The notes: generated by a model not told the origin, from the letters alone. DNA of 64,000 nucleotides from Pseudomonadota bacterium (GCA_020160755.1 JAIUPN010000001.1:744001-808000); one strand, 5' to 3'; positions 1 to 8,090 are shown, numbered from the stretch's first letter. A program made the numbers and translations.

Positions 1-1
1 G

Positions 2-34
2 AACTGGCCCGAACCCAAGGATTTCGGCCTTTGA
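2..34 (+). CDS. 3' end of an unidentified upstream gene (partial)
   Basis: The frame starting at base 2 reads about ten protein-like codons (N-W-P-E-P-K-D-F-G-L) and stops at TGA 32-34. That stop overlaps the TTG start of the methyltransferase gene in a TTGA junction, the kind of coupling seen at several other places in this window. Only the last residues are visible, so no function can be given. It would be another gene of the integrated element if real. Confidence 0.3.
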   Translation, partial: NWPEPKDFGL

Positions 35-720
35 TCCCGACCATAACCATCGGCCCGCACCGCCTTTTTCTGGGCGATGCCTATGAAACCCGCGCGAAAC
101 TGGGGTTTCAGGATTGCGACCTGTTCGATCCACCTTACTTGATCCGCGCAAGCGGCGGCGGACGCTACCGCAAGAAGCGCCCGATGATGGATCAGCTGAT
201 TATCGAGGATCTGCACAAGGATTTCGATCATTCGATCATCAACCCGCTGCAGTGCGGCGCCGTCGTCGTCTTTGCACACAACGACCAGTTACCGAAGCTG
301 CTGCCCTTACTCGACGGCAGCTTCCACCGACAGGCGCTTTGTGTCTGGCAAAAGACAAATCCCCAGCCGATCGCCAATAAGCATTATCGCTCGGATCTCG
401 AATATTACGTACACGCATGGTCGCGCGGCTATCATCCCGCCGGCGCGATAGGCGACAAGCTACGCCACAGCCGTGTCTCTTCGCCTCGAGGCGCGGCGAA
501 ATTCGACCATCCGACGCCGAAGCCCGACGCCCTAATGGACAAGATCGTCGGCAACGTCGCGGGCGAAACCATCTGCGATCCCTTCATGGGCACCGGCTCA
601 ACCGGCGTCGCCGCAATCCGAGCGGGCAGAATCTTCACCGGCATCGAGCACAATCCCAAGCATTTCGAAACCGCCGTCGCTCGCTGCACGGCCGCCTTCC
701 AGGAGCGCGCCGCAGCGTGA
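31..720 (+). CDS. Beta-class DNA methyltransferase (N6-adenine or N4-cytosine)
   Basis: A 229-residue S-adenosylmethionine-dependent DNA methyltransferase that would methylate an exocyclic amino group in DNA. The catalytic motif DPPY is near the N terminus (residues 33-36). The SAM-binding motif FMGTGST is near the C terminus (about 185-191). This order, motif IV before motif I, is that of the beta class, which includes CcrM-like adenine methylases. The region between the motifs would hold the target-recognition part; it is short, as in phage and element-borne orphan methylases. The TTG start at 31 overlaps the stop of a gene that begins before the window. The reading frame is also open back to base 1, so a longer N terminus is possible. 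No restriction endonuclease is visible beside it. The target sequence cannot be told from the sequence. Confidence 0.8.
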   Translation: MIPTITIGPHRLFLGDAYETRAKLGFQDCDLFDPPYLIRASGGGRYRKKRPMMDQLIIEDLHKDFDHSIINPLQCGAVVVFAHNDQLPKLLPLLDGSFHRQALCVWQKTNPQPIANKHYRSDLEYYVHAWSRGYHPAGAIGDKLRHSRVSSPRGAAKFDHPTPKPDALMDKIVGNVAGETICDPFMGTGSTGVAAIRAGRIFTGIEHNPKHFETAVARCTAAFQERAAA

Positions 721-828
721 GCCAGGCAGGTCGCCCTGATCCTGATTTGATACGTTTCGTGCAGGCCCTTGCCCGCGCGACCGCGGCGCGCGACATTGCC
801 GCCTCCCGTTCTTTACCGAATCGACGCC

Positions 829-2460
829 ATGCGCACCGTCATATACGCCCGCTTCTCAAGCAATCTTCAGAATAGCCGGTCGATCGATGACCAGGTCGCC
901 GTGTGCCGCGAGCGGTGCGAGGCCGAAGGTTGGACGATCGTCGACGTCTTCCGCGACTATGCGATCGGCGGCGGCGCCGGCGTCGACGAAAACCAGCGCC
1001 CCGGCCTGTTCTCCATGCTCGAGCTGGTCGAACGCGGCGGCATTGACCAGGTGCTTGCCGATACCAGCAGCCGCATCGCCCGCAACCAGGGCGACGCGCA
1101 CCATCTCCGCGACCGCATCAACTTCGCCGGTGCCCGAATCTTCACCCTAGCCGATGGCGAAATCAATGCGCTCACCGGCGGCATCAAGGGATTGCTCGAT
1201 GAACAGATGCGCAAGGATCTGGGCCACAACATCCGCCGAGCCCAGCGCGGTCGCGCGTCTCAAGGATTGTCGCCCGCCGGCATCGCCTATGGCTACCGCA
1301 AAATCCTGCAATTCGACGATCGCGGCAGGGCGATCAACGGCTTGCGGGAATTTGACCCTGACACCGCTCCGATCGTGACGCGGATCTTCACCGAATATGC
1401 ATCGGGCCGATCGGCCCGTCAGATCTGCGAGGATCTGAATAAGGACGGCATAGCGCCGCCGAGCGGTCAGTTCTGGCAGGTCAACACGCTCGCCGGCAGC
1501 AGGACGCGGCAGGACGGGATTTTACGCAACTGGCTCTACAATGGTCAGCTGGTCGTCGGCCGCACGCAAAAGCTGATCGACCCGCGCACCCGCAAAACCC
1601 GCATTCGCCCAAGGCCGCGCGAAGAATGGTCATTCAATCCGGTCCCGCACCTTCAGATTATCGACGATGATTTGTGGCAGGCGGTCGAGCTGCAGTTCGC
1701 CAAATTCGCTGATCGCCCGCGTGAACATGCACGTCGCCCCGCGAAGCTTCTGTCGAAGCTTTGCGTCTGCGGCGAATGCGGCAATTCCTATACCATCGTT
1801 CGAAAGACCCGCTGGGGATGCCGCGGCTTCCGCCAAGGCGGGCCTTCGGTCTGCACGAACAGCCGGACGATCGACAACGACGATCTAGAGCGTCGCGCCA
1901 TCAACGGCCTGACCGAGCAGCTGCTCGATCCCGACATGGTGTCAGCTTTCGTCCGCGAATATCATCTCGACTATACCCGCCGCGCTGGCGAGATCACGGG
2001 ACGCGAAGCCGCGATCCGCGCCGAGCTGTCGGAATGCGAAGCGCGAATCGGGCGTCTGGTTGCGGCGATCGCCGATGGCGGCGGCGCGTTCGCCGAGATC
2101 CGGCAGGCCCTTTCCGGCGCGACGGCCGAACGCGATGCGCTGCAGGGCGAGCTGGCGGATCTCGACACCTTGCCCGTCGTGGCGCTCCACCCCCAGATCG
2201 CGGAGCGATATCGCGCCATGGTACGCGACCTCGCCACCGCGATGGACAATCCCGAAGCTTTGAAAGTCGCCGCGCCCGAACTGCGCGCACTGATCGACAC
2301 GATCCTGATCACGCCCGCAAAGGCAGAGAAAGGCGTGGATATTCAGATCGTCGGCCGCCTCGCCAACATGATCGCGATGGCCACTGGCGCCCCGATGAAC
2401 ACCGCCGCACCCTCAGGTACGCTAACGATGGAGCGGGTAGCGGGAATCGAACCCGCCTAG
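829..2460 (+). CDS. Large serine recombinase (integrase of a mobile element)
   Basis: A 543-residue site-specific recombinase of the large serine family, likely the integrase/excisionase of the element at the left edge. The N-terminal resolvase domain (about 1-150) begins V-I-Y-A-R-F-S-S, with the expected catalytic Ser10 and Arg8. A recombinase domain follows (about 160-280). Then comes a zinc ribbon with CVCGECG and two later cysteines (about residues 312-345), and a long helical, coiled-coil-like segment (about 380-470). The ATG at 829 is chosen because it starts directly at the resolvase fold; an in-frame upstream extension looks non-coding. The last ten codons and the stop lie inside the 3' part of the minus-strand tRNA-Gly gene. 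This is what is expected if the gene sits at the very end of an element inserted in that tRNA. It probably mobilises the methyltransferase gene as well. Confidence 0.9.
   Translation: MRTVIYARFSSNLQNSRSIDDQVAVCRERCEAEGWTIVDVFRDYAIGGGAGVDENQRPGLFSMLELVERGGIDQVLADTSSRIARNQGDAHHLRDRINFAGARIFTLADGEINALTGGIKGLLDEQMRKDLGHNIRRAQRGRASQGLSPAGIAYGYRKILQFDDRGRAINGLREFDPDTAPIVTRIFTEYASGRSARQICEDLNKDGIAPPSGQFWQVNTLAGSRTRQDGILRNWLYNGQLVVGRTQKLIDPRTRKTRIRPRPREEWSFNPVPHLQIIDDDLWQAVELQFAKFADRPREHARRPAKLLSKLCVCGECGNSYTIVRKTRWGCRGFRQGGPSVCTNSRTIDNDDLERRAINGLTEQLLDPDMVSAFVREYHLDYTRRAGEITGREAAIRAELSECEARIGRLVAAIADGGGAFAEIRQALSGATAERDALQGELADLDTLPVVALHPQIAERYRAMVRDLATAMDNPEALKVAAPELRALIDTILITPAKAEKGVDIQIVGRLANMIAMATGAPMNTAAPSGTLTMERVAGIEPA
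2429..2460. other. Putative attachment site (element-chromosome junction) in the tRNA-Gly 3' end
   Basis: The recombinase coding sequence runs into the 3' half of tRNA-Gly (CCA end, acceptor stem and T arm) and stops there. Integrative elements commonly insert in tRNA 3' ends and carry a copy of that end. This segment is therefore the likely attachment core. The matching direct repeat at the far end of the element would lie to the left of the window, so the core boundaries are inferred. Confidence 0.5.
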
Positions 2461-2502
2461 CTAGCTTGGAAGGCTAGAGCATTACCACTATGCTATACCC
2501 GC
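2429..2502 (-). tRNA. tRNA-Gly (anticodon TCC)
   Basis: Read on the minus strand this folds as a 74-nt tRNA with an encoded CCA end. The acceptor arms are GCGGGTA and TACCCGC. The anticodon stem CTAGC/GCTAG encloses the loop CTTCCAA, giving anticodon TCC. The T arm contains GGTTCGATTCC. The 3' half is shared with the end of the serine recombinase gene. Confidence 0.95.
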
Positions 2503-2528
2503 ATTCCCAAGGTCGGCGGCGATTGCCA

Positions 2529-2587
2529 GTTCGCCCCGATTTCGTCAAGCGCTTCGTCACGCGCGCCATTGAGAACATTTTGGCAAC
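2529..2587. promoter_or_regulatory. Possible LexA (SOS) box remnants upstream of dinB
   Basis: The alphaproteobacterial LexA box is GTTC-N7-GTTC (or its complement, GAAC-N7-GAAC). Two near matches lie before dinB: GTTC-N7-TTTC at 2529-2543 and GAAC-N7-CAAC at 2573-2587. Each has one mismatch in the eight fixed bases. Such near matches can arise by chance, so this is only a candidate. Confidence 0.25.
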
Positions 2588-2603
2588 ATGCTAAAGATGC
2601 GCG

Positions 2604-3734
2604 GTGCAAGACGGCGACGACCATGGCCCCGACGCTCCGGTGGACGCTCCCGTCCGCAAGATCATCCATGTCGACATGGATGCCTTCTATGCCTCGGTCG
2701 AGCAGCGCGACGACCCGTCGCTGCGGGGGCACCCCGTCGCGGTCGGTGGCTCGTCGCGGCGCGGCGTCGTCGCGGCGGCGAGTTACGAGGCGCGCAAGTT
2801 CGGCGTCCGCTCGGCGATGCCCAGCATCACCGCGAAGCGCCAGTGCCCCGGCCTGATCTTCGTCCCGCCGCGCTTCGAGGTCTACCGCGACATCTCGCAC
2901 CAGATCCGCGCTATTTTTCGCGACTATGCCGACGAGGTCGAACCGCTCTCGCTCGACGAGGCCTATCTCGACGTCAGCGCCGACAGGGCCGGGCTCGGCA
3001 GCGCGACCGCGACCGCGCGGCTGATCCGCCGCCGTATCCGCGAGGAAACCGGCCTCACCGCCTCTGCCGGCGTCTCATACAACAAGTTCATCGCCAAGCT
3101 CGCCTCCGACCAGAACAAGCCCGACGGGCTGACCGTCATCCCGCCCGGAAAGGGCGCGGCGTTCGTCCAGACGCTGTCGATCCGCCGCTTCCACGGCATC
3201 GGCCCCGTCACATCGGCGAAGATGGAGGGGCTTGGCGTGTTTTCGGGCGCCGATCTCGCCGGGAAAGACCCGATGTGGCTCGCCGAGAACTTCGGTAACA
3301 GCGCCGAATGGCTCTATAATCTCGCGCGCGGGATCGACCACCGCCGCGTCAAGTCGAACCGGCCGCTGAAATCGCTGGGCGGCGAGCGCACCTTCTTCAA
3401 CGACCTGATCACCGACACCGAAATCCGCGAGGCGCTCGCGCATGTCTGCACCGTCGTGTGGGACCGCGCCGCGAAAAAGGGCGCACGCGGCCGCACGGTG
3501 ACGCTCAAGCTTCGCTACGCCGACTTCCGCACGATCACGCGCGCCAAGTCAGTGCCGTCGCCGATTCTCGACGGCAATTCGCTCCTCGCCGCGGGCGAAG
3601 CGATCCTCGCCCCCCTGCTCCCCACCGAACAGGGCATCCGCCTGCTCGGCGTGACCTTGAGCAAGTTCGAGGGCGAAGAGGATGACGAGGAGGACAGCGC
3701 CGCTGCACCCGCCGACCTGCTCAGCCTCATTTAA
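2604..3734 (+). CDS. dinB: DNA polymerase IV (DinB)
   Basis: A Y-family translesion DNA polymerase of 376 residues that extends stalled or damaged primer termini at low fidelity. The first palm motif IHVDMDAFYASVEQ gives Asp24. The second, LSLDEAYLDV, gives Asp118 and Glu119; together these are the metal-binding catalytic residues. Helix-hairpin-helix and little-finger regions follow at normal spacing. The C terminus is acidic (EGEEDDEEDS) before a short hydrophobic end (LLSLI), which could be a beta-clamp contact. The GTG at 2604 is the most sensible start; the first 18 residues are variable in the family. The gene faces away from tRNA-Gly and converges with the small exported-protein gene at 3759. 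Confidence 0.95.
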   Translation: MQDGDDHGPDAPVDAPVRKIIHVDMDAFYASVEQRDDPSLRGHPVAVGGSSRRGVVAAASYEARKFGVRSAMPSITAKRQCPGLIFVPPRFEVYRDISHQIRAIFRDYADEVEPLSLDEAYLDVSADRAGLGSATATARLIRRRIREETGLTASAGVSYNKFIAKLASDQNKPDGLTVIPPGKGAAFVQTLSIRRFHGIGPVTSAKMEGLGVFSGADLAGKDPMWLAENFGNSAEWLYNLARGIDHRRVKSNRPLKSLGGERTFFNDLITDTEIREALAHVCTVVWDRAAKKGARGRTVTLKLRYADFRTITRAKSVPSPILDGNSLLAAGEAILAPLLPTEQGIRLLGVTLSKFEGEEDDEEDSAAAPADLLSLI

Positions 3735-3758
3735 TCCATTCGAACGGGCAGCCCGCGC

Positions 3759-4232
3759 TCATTTTTTCTGCGCGGCGAACGCGGGTGCATGGCTCTTCAC
3801 GGCCTTCTGCATCTTCTTCGACAGCTTCGAATAGTCGCAAAGATAGAGCGTCTCGTTCTTCACGACGAATCCCGCCGCGGTCGGACCTCCCGTCTGATAG
3901 ATCATGCCGTCGCGGCGGAACGGTTTGACGTTGACATAGGAGGCGCCTCCCGAAAATCCGAAGCGCATTTCGGTAAAATCGTGAGCCGCCGGGCGCGTTT
4001 CAACGATATCGTCGAACGCGGCCTCCGGCCCCTGCTCGTTCTTGTCACCATAATAATAGACGCTGCCCCAGCGCTTGCCGTCATAGACGTTCAGATGCGT
4101 CGTGCTGTGGCACGGGTCGATCGCCGCGGTCCATAAACCCTGCGGTATCGGCAGGCTGATCTCCTTTTGCGCCATGGCCGGCGCCGCCATCATGCCGATC
4201 CCGGCAACAAGCAATATTCCGATTCCGCGCAT
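3759..4232 (-). CDS. Exported protein of unknown function
   Basis: A 157-residue protein with a clear Sec signal peptide: one Arg, a hydrophobic stretch, then AMA before Q-K. The mature part has aromatic-rich strands such as WGSVYYYGD, two cysteines (DPCHS and LYLCDY), and a Lys-rich end. I do not recognise the family. The ATG at 4232 is chosen because it gives a compact signal peptide and has GGGGG about eight bases upstream. ATGs at 4247 and 4265 and a TTG overlapping the prfC stop are in-frame alternatives. It lies directly downstream of prfC on the same strand and may be co-transcribed, but nothing links it to translation termination. Confidence 0.65.
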   Translation of the reverse strand: MRGIGILLVAGIGMMAAPAMAQKEISLPIPQGLWTAAIDPCHSTTHLNVYDGKRWGSVYYYGDKNEQGPEAAFDDIVETRPAAHDFTEMRFGFSGGASYVNVKPFRRDGMIYQTGGPTAAGFVVKNETLYLCDYSKLSKKMQKAVKSHAPAFAAQKK

Positions 4233-4288
4233 CCACGCCCCCACCATGATCGCCCCGGCGACCATGGTGCCCGCGATGATCGATACGA

Positions 4289-5884
4289 TCAACCCGCGTC
4301 GGCGAACCGGCGCTCCTTGGTCGCGGTAAAGCGGATCGCCGGGTGGCGCTGCGTCACATAGCCGACTTCCCACACGTCCTTCGCCATGAACACCGGCGCG
4401 CCGTCGCGGTCGGTCGCGCTCGCGCCGCGATGGTCGGCCTGGAACGCCTTCAGCGCCGCCGCATCGTCGCTCGCGATCCAGCGCGCGGTGTCCCACGGCG
4501 ACTGTTCGAGCTTCGCCTCGACCTTATACTCGGCCTCGAGCCGGCTGATCAGCACTTCGAGCTGGAGCTGACCGACGACACCGACGATCATGTTCGACCC
4601 GATTTCGGGATAGAAGACCTGGATGATCCCCTCCTCGGCCATGTCGTCGAGCGCCTTCCGGAGCTGCTTGGTCTTGGTCGGATCGACCAGCGCGACGCGG
4701 CGCAGCAATTCGGGGGCGAAGTTCGGCAGCCCGGTGATCGTGATATCGGTGCGTTCGGACAGCGTGTCGCCGACGCGCAGCGTGCCATGGTTCGGAATGC
4801 CGATGATGTCGCCGGGCCAGGCCTCTTCGGCCATTTCGCGGTCCTGCGCGAGGAACAGCATCGGGCGGCTGATCGCGATCACCTTGCCCGTCCCGCCCTG
4901 CATCAGGCGCATCCCGCGCTCGAACTTACCCGAGCAGAGGCGCATGAAGGCGATGCGGTCACGGTGCGCGGGGTTCATGTTCGCCTGCACCTTGAACACG
5001 AAGCCGGTGACCGCCTCGTCGTCGGGCTGCACCGGCGCGGGCTCGGCAGGCTGCGGCTGCGGACCCGGCGCGTGGCTGGCGAGCGCCGCGAGCAGGTCGA
5101 TGACGCCGAACTCCTTGAGCGCCGATCCGAAATAGACCGGCGTCAGGTCGCCATTGCGGTACGCCGCCGCATCGAAGGGCGCGTAGCAGGCCGACGCCAG
5201 CTCGGTCTCTTCCTTGAGGTGTGCGAGCGCCCCGGCGCTGAGCTCGGCGGCGAGCGCCGGATCGGCCAGCCCGGCGACCTTTCCGCGATGGCCTTCGTAC
5301 ATGCGCGACGCATCGGCGCCCGGACGCATGATCGCCGGATCGACGAGGTCGTAGATCCCCTCGAACTGCCCGCCCATGCCCGCGGGCCAGTTCATCGGGC
5401 AAACGTCGAGCGCGAGCCGGTCGGCGACCTCGTCGAGCAGCTCGAACGGCGGCAGGCCTTCGCGGTCGACCTTGTTGATGAAGGTGATGATCGGCACCGA
5501 ACGCAGACGGCACACCTCGAACAGCTTCAGCGTCTGCGGCTCGATCCCCTTGGCGGCGTCGATCACCATCACCGCGCTGTCGACCGCGGTGAGCGTGCGA
5601 TAGGTGTCCTCGCTGAAATCCTCGTGTCCCGGCGTGTCGAGCAGGTTGAAGGTCAGCCCCGCATGTTCGAAGGTCATCACCGACGAGGTGACCGAAATCC
5701 CGCGCTGCTGCTCGATCTTCATCCAGTCGGAGCGCGCGCGCCGCGCGGCGCCGCGCGCCTTGACCTCGCCCGCGATATGGATCGCGCCGCCCGCGACGAG
5801 CAATTTCTCGGTCAGCGTCGTCTTGCCCGCGTCGGGATGCGAGATGATGGCGAAGGTGCGGCGGTCGGGGCGGTTCCGGGTCAT
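4289..5884 (-). CDS. prfC: Peptide chain release factor 3
   Basis: A 531-residue translational GTPase that recycles release factors RF1 and RF2 from the ribosome after peptide release. The GTPase domain shows HPDAGKTT (G1, about 16-23), DTPGHEDF (G3) and NKVDRE (G4). The class II beta-barrel and the RF3-type C-terminal domain follow. The length matches the family (about 530 residues). The ATG at 5884 gives the usual N terminus; the upstream in-frame extension is Arg/Pro-rich and non-coding in character. It is followed on the same strand by the small exported-protein gene 57 bases downstream. Confidence 0.96.
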   Translation of the reverse strand: MTRNRPDRRTFAIISHPDAGKTTLTEKLLVAGGAIHIAGEVKARGAARRARSDWMKIEQQRGISVTSSVMTFEHAGLTFNLLDTPGHEDFSEDTYRTLTAVDSAVMVIDAAKGIEPQTLKLFEVCRLRSVPIITFINKVDREGLPPFELLDEVADRLALDVCPMNWPAGMGGQFEGIYDLVDPAIMRPGADASRMYEGHRGKVAGLADPALAAELSAGALAHLKEETELASACYAPFDAAAYRNGDLTPVYFGSALKEFGVIDLLAALASHAPGPQPQPAEPAPVQPDDEAVTGFVFKVQANMNPAHRDRIAFMRLCSGKFERGMRLMQGGTGKVIAISRPMLFLAQDREMAEEAWPGDIIGIPNHGTLRVGDTLSERTDITITGLPNFAPELLRRVALVDPTKTKQLRKALDDMAEEGIIQVFYPEIGSNMIVGVVGQLQLEVLISRLEAEYKVEAKLEQSPWDTARWIASDDAAALKAFQADHRGASATDRDGAPVFMAKDVWEVGYVTQRHPAIRFTATKERRFADAG

Positions 5885-5961
5885 GGCGCGGGCGGTTAGC
5901 AGGTGGCAGGGCAAGTGGAAAGGGGCTGGCGTCCCCGCCCCCGTCGCCGCATGATCCGGAC

Positions 5962-6600
5962 ATGCGCACCCTGCTTCTCGCCGCCGCCCTGATCGCCGTC
6001 CCCGCCGCCGCACAGGATTCGCCCTTCGTCGGTGAATATAGCCTCGCCGAAGGTCCCGACGTCGGCGGCGGCCTGCTGATCCGGGGTGACGGCCGCTTCC
6101 AGTATATGCTCGCGGCGGGCGCGCTCGACGAACGCGCCGAGGGCCGCTGGGAAACACGCGGCGATACGGTCTGCCTGACCACCGATCCGAAACCGGTGCC
6201 GCCCGCGATGGAGAAAGGGCCACTGATCGAGGTCGAAGGCGCCATTCCGACCCTGCTCGTCACATGGCCGAACGGTCGCGGCATAGCGGGCGTCGACTTC
6301 GTCATCGGCTTCGACAGCGGCGATCCGGCCGAGGATTATACCCAGGTTTATGGCTGGACGATGCCCGAGGACGACAAGCGCATCCCGCGCTGGGTCGAGG
6401 TTCGCGAGCCGATCTACGGCATCACCGCGCCGCGCTACGAGCTCGCCGAAGCCGATGGCGGCAAATTGCGCGTGATCATCAGGCCCAACGATATCGGCGT
6501 CGTCGATTTCGAAGGCGCCTGCGCGGAGAAAACCGAGCGCGGCCTCACGCTGCACCGCGCCGAGGGCCGGATGCGGTTCGTGCGGCTGGGCGGGGAATAA
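5962..6600 (+). CDS. Exported protein of unknown function
   Basis: A 212-residue protein with a short signal peptide (MRTLLLAAALIAVPAAAQ). The mature part looks like a beta-rich soluble periplasmic domain: a repeated G-G-G-L-L and R-G-D-G-R-F pattern, Trp-Glu-Thr, and many acidic residues. The family is not recognised. It is divergent from prfC across a 77-base gap and is not obviously part of an operon. The start is fixed by the signal peptide. Confidence 0.7.
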   Translation: MRTLLLAAALIAVPAAAQDSPFVGEYSLAEGPDVGGGLLIRGDGRFQYMLAAGALDERAEGRWETRGDTVCLTTDPKPVPPAMEKGPLIEVEGAIPTLLVTWPNGRGIAGVDFVIGFDSGDPAEDYTQVYGWTMPEDDKRIPRWVEVREPIYGITAPRYELAEADGGKLRVIIRPNDIGVVDFEGACAEKTERGLTLHRAEGRMRFVRLGGE

Positions 6601-6703
6601 CGGCGCCGGCGAGCGAACCGGCCGCCGCGCCCGAAATTCATCGGATGCATGGACCGTTATCGAATTTATGATATATCATTCCACTATCACGATGGGGGTT
6701 GCG

Positions 6704-7078
6704 ATGGCATATCAAACATATTGGGAGCGGATTTCACGTTTCGAACGTGTCATATTCTTTCTCTTCGCCCTGTTCTCGGCGGTCGGCGCGATCAGTTCGC
6801 TTGGTTTCATGCTCATATGGATCGGGGCACTCAGGGCAGGCGGGCGGGTCTGGGACGATGGCATCTATCTGAGCGTAATGGCGATGCTCTCGATTTTCAT
6901 CTCGCTGTCCTATGTGCTCATCGCTGTTCTCAGAAGCGCGAACCCCGCCTTCTGGGCCAAACGCGCTATCATTCCGGTCGTCATGCTCTCCCTCCCCCTC
7001 GCCGCGCTTTTCGTCGAAGCATTCTGGATCGATATGAACCCCAAACCTCCCGAAAGAGGCCACACCGTCGATTATTGA
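6704..7078 (+). CDS. Small integral membrane protein of unknown function
   Basis: A 124-residue protein with about four hydrophobic segments (roughly residues 16-40, 52-75, 82-88 and 88-108) and a soluble C terminus (NPKPPERGHTVDY). The family is not recognised. The ATG at 6704 is preferred over an upstream ATG because GGGG lies about eight bases before it. The gene and the A/T-rich region before it have visibly lower GC and less biased codon use than the neighbours, which is compatible with recent acquisition. Confidence 0.6.
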   Translation: MAYQTYWERISRFERVIFFLFALFSAVGAISSLGFMLIWIGALRAGGRVWDDGIYLSVMAMLSIFISLSYVLIAVLRSANPAFWAKRAIIPVVMLSLPLAALFVEAFWIDMNPKPPERGHTVDY

Positions 7079-7180
7079 GGCGCAACGTCCCGTGAGACGA
7101 TGCCCCCGGCAGATGATCCTCTCGCCTTCCCGCCGGGTTCGGCCCAACCCTCTTGCACTCGCGCCGCGAATGCGTCACAA

Positions 7181-7198
7181 CTTTACGTGAACGTAAAG
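7181..7198. promoter_or_regulatory. Perfect inverted-repeat operator upstream of the enoyl-CoA hydratase gene
   Basis: CTTTACGT-GA-ACGTAAAG is an exact 8-base inverted repeat with a 2-base spacer, 36 bases before the start codon. It closely resembles sites bound by MerR-family regulators of fatty-acid and branched-chain amino-acid degradation (LiuR-type, core TACGT..ACGTA). That would suit control of an acyl-CoA pathway gene. The regulator itself is not in the window. Confidence 0.55.
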
Positions 7199-7233
7199 GT
7201 AAAGACCAACGAGAGCGCAGAGGATTCTTCCCC

Positions 7234-8037
7234 ATGACCCTTCCGACCTTCGACACGATCAAGCTCGAACTCGCCGACCATGTCGCGACGATCACGCTCA
7301 ACCGCCCCGACCGGCTCAATTCGATGCCGCCCGCGATGGCCGACGACATTCGCGAAGCGCTCGACCACCTGCCGGGCCTCGGCGCGCGCGCGCTGCTGAT
7401 CACCGGCGAGGGCCGCGGTTTCTGTTCGGGCGCCGACCTCGCGGGCGACCGCTCGGGTGGCGGTGCGGTCGGCGGCGGTGCGCGGAGCCGCAACGCGCTG
7501 CGCGGTCATTATAACCCGATGCTGCTCGCGCTCGCGAACCTCGACATCCCCGTCGTCGTGGCGGTCAACGGCCCTGCGGCAGGCGTCGGGTGCAGCTTCG
7601 CGCTCTCCGGCGACATCACCATCGCGGGCAAGAGCGCCTATTTCCTTCAGGCTTTCGTCAATATCGGCCTCGTCCCCGACGGCGGCTCGTCGTGGCTGCT
7701 GCCGCGCCTCGTCGGCGTGCCGCGCGCGTTGCAGATGATGATGCTGGGCGAGAAGATTTCGGCCGATCAGGCCGCCGACTGGGGCATGATCTACAAGAGC
7801 GTTGAGGACGCCGATCTCCTGACCGAAGCGAAGGCGCTTGCCACACGCCTCGCGAACGGCCCGACGATCGCGCTTGGCACGATGCGCAAGGTGCTGCGCG
7901 ACGGCCTGACGCAGGATTTTGCGACGACGCTCGATGCCGAAGCCAAGGGCCAGTTCGTCGCGGGTGGCACCGCCGACGCGATGGAAGGCGTCATGGCCTT
8001 CCAGCAGAAGCGCAAGACCGAATTCAAGGGCAAGTAA
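7234..8037 (+). CDS. Enoyl-CoA hydratase/isomerase family protein
   Basis: A 267-residue crotonase-fold enzyme acting on acyl-CoA esters in the cytoplasm. The N-terminal ITLNRPDRLNSM stretch, the CoA/oxyanion loop GEGRGFCSGADL and the second oxyanion loop NGPAAGVGCSFAL are all present. The segment LVPDGGSSWLLPRLVG resembles the PaaG-type (1,2-epoxyphenylacetyl-CoA isomerase) branch, in which the active site carries an Asp rather than a second Glu. The exact substrate is uncertain. A Gly-rich insert (SGGGAVGGGA) follows the first oxyanion loop. The ATG at 7234 starts the fold. The gene stands alone between the operator at 7181-7198 and a hairpin terminator at 8091-8112. Confidence 0.88.
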   Translation: MTLPTFDTIKLELADHVATITLNRPDRLNSMPPAMADDIREALDHLPGLGARALLITGEGRGFCSGADLAGDRSGGGAVGGGARSRNALRGHYNPMLLALANLDIPVVVAVNGPAAGVGCSFALSGDITIAGKSAYFLQAFVNIGLVPDGGSSWLLPRLVGVPRALQMMMLGEKISADQAADWGMIYKSVEDADLLTEAKALATRLANGPTIALGTMRKVLRDGLTQDFATTLDAEAKGQFVAGGTADAMEGVMAFQQKRKTEFKGK

Positions 8038-8052
8038 GCCCGCAAATGCGAA

Positions 8053-8070
8053 CCCCGGCGAAAGCCGGGG
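8053..8070. repeat. REP-like hairpin with GAAA loop
   Basis: CCCCGGC-GAAA-GCCGGGG is a perfect 7-bp stem closed by a GNRA-type loop. It is the same kind of unit as 34317-34336 and belongs to the scattered intergenic palindromes of this genome. It pairs alternatively with the terminator stem just downstream. Confidence 0.7.
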
Positions 8071-8090
8071 CCCTTGCTCCATGCCATGCC

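Noticed and set aside
31..2460. A restriction-modification or anti-phage system at the left edge
   Set aside because: Only a methyltransferase and a recombinase are visible. No endonuclease or other defence gene is present in the window.
4343..5899. A 518-codon plus-strand frame opposite prfC
   Set aside because: It is the antisense shadow of prfC, rich in Arg, Asp and His, with no motif.
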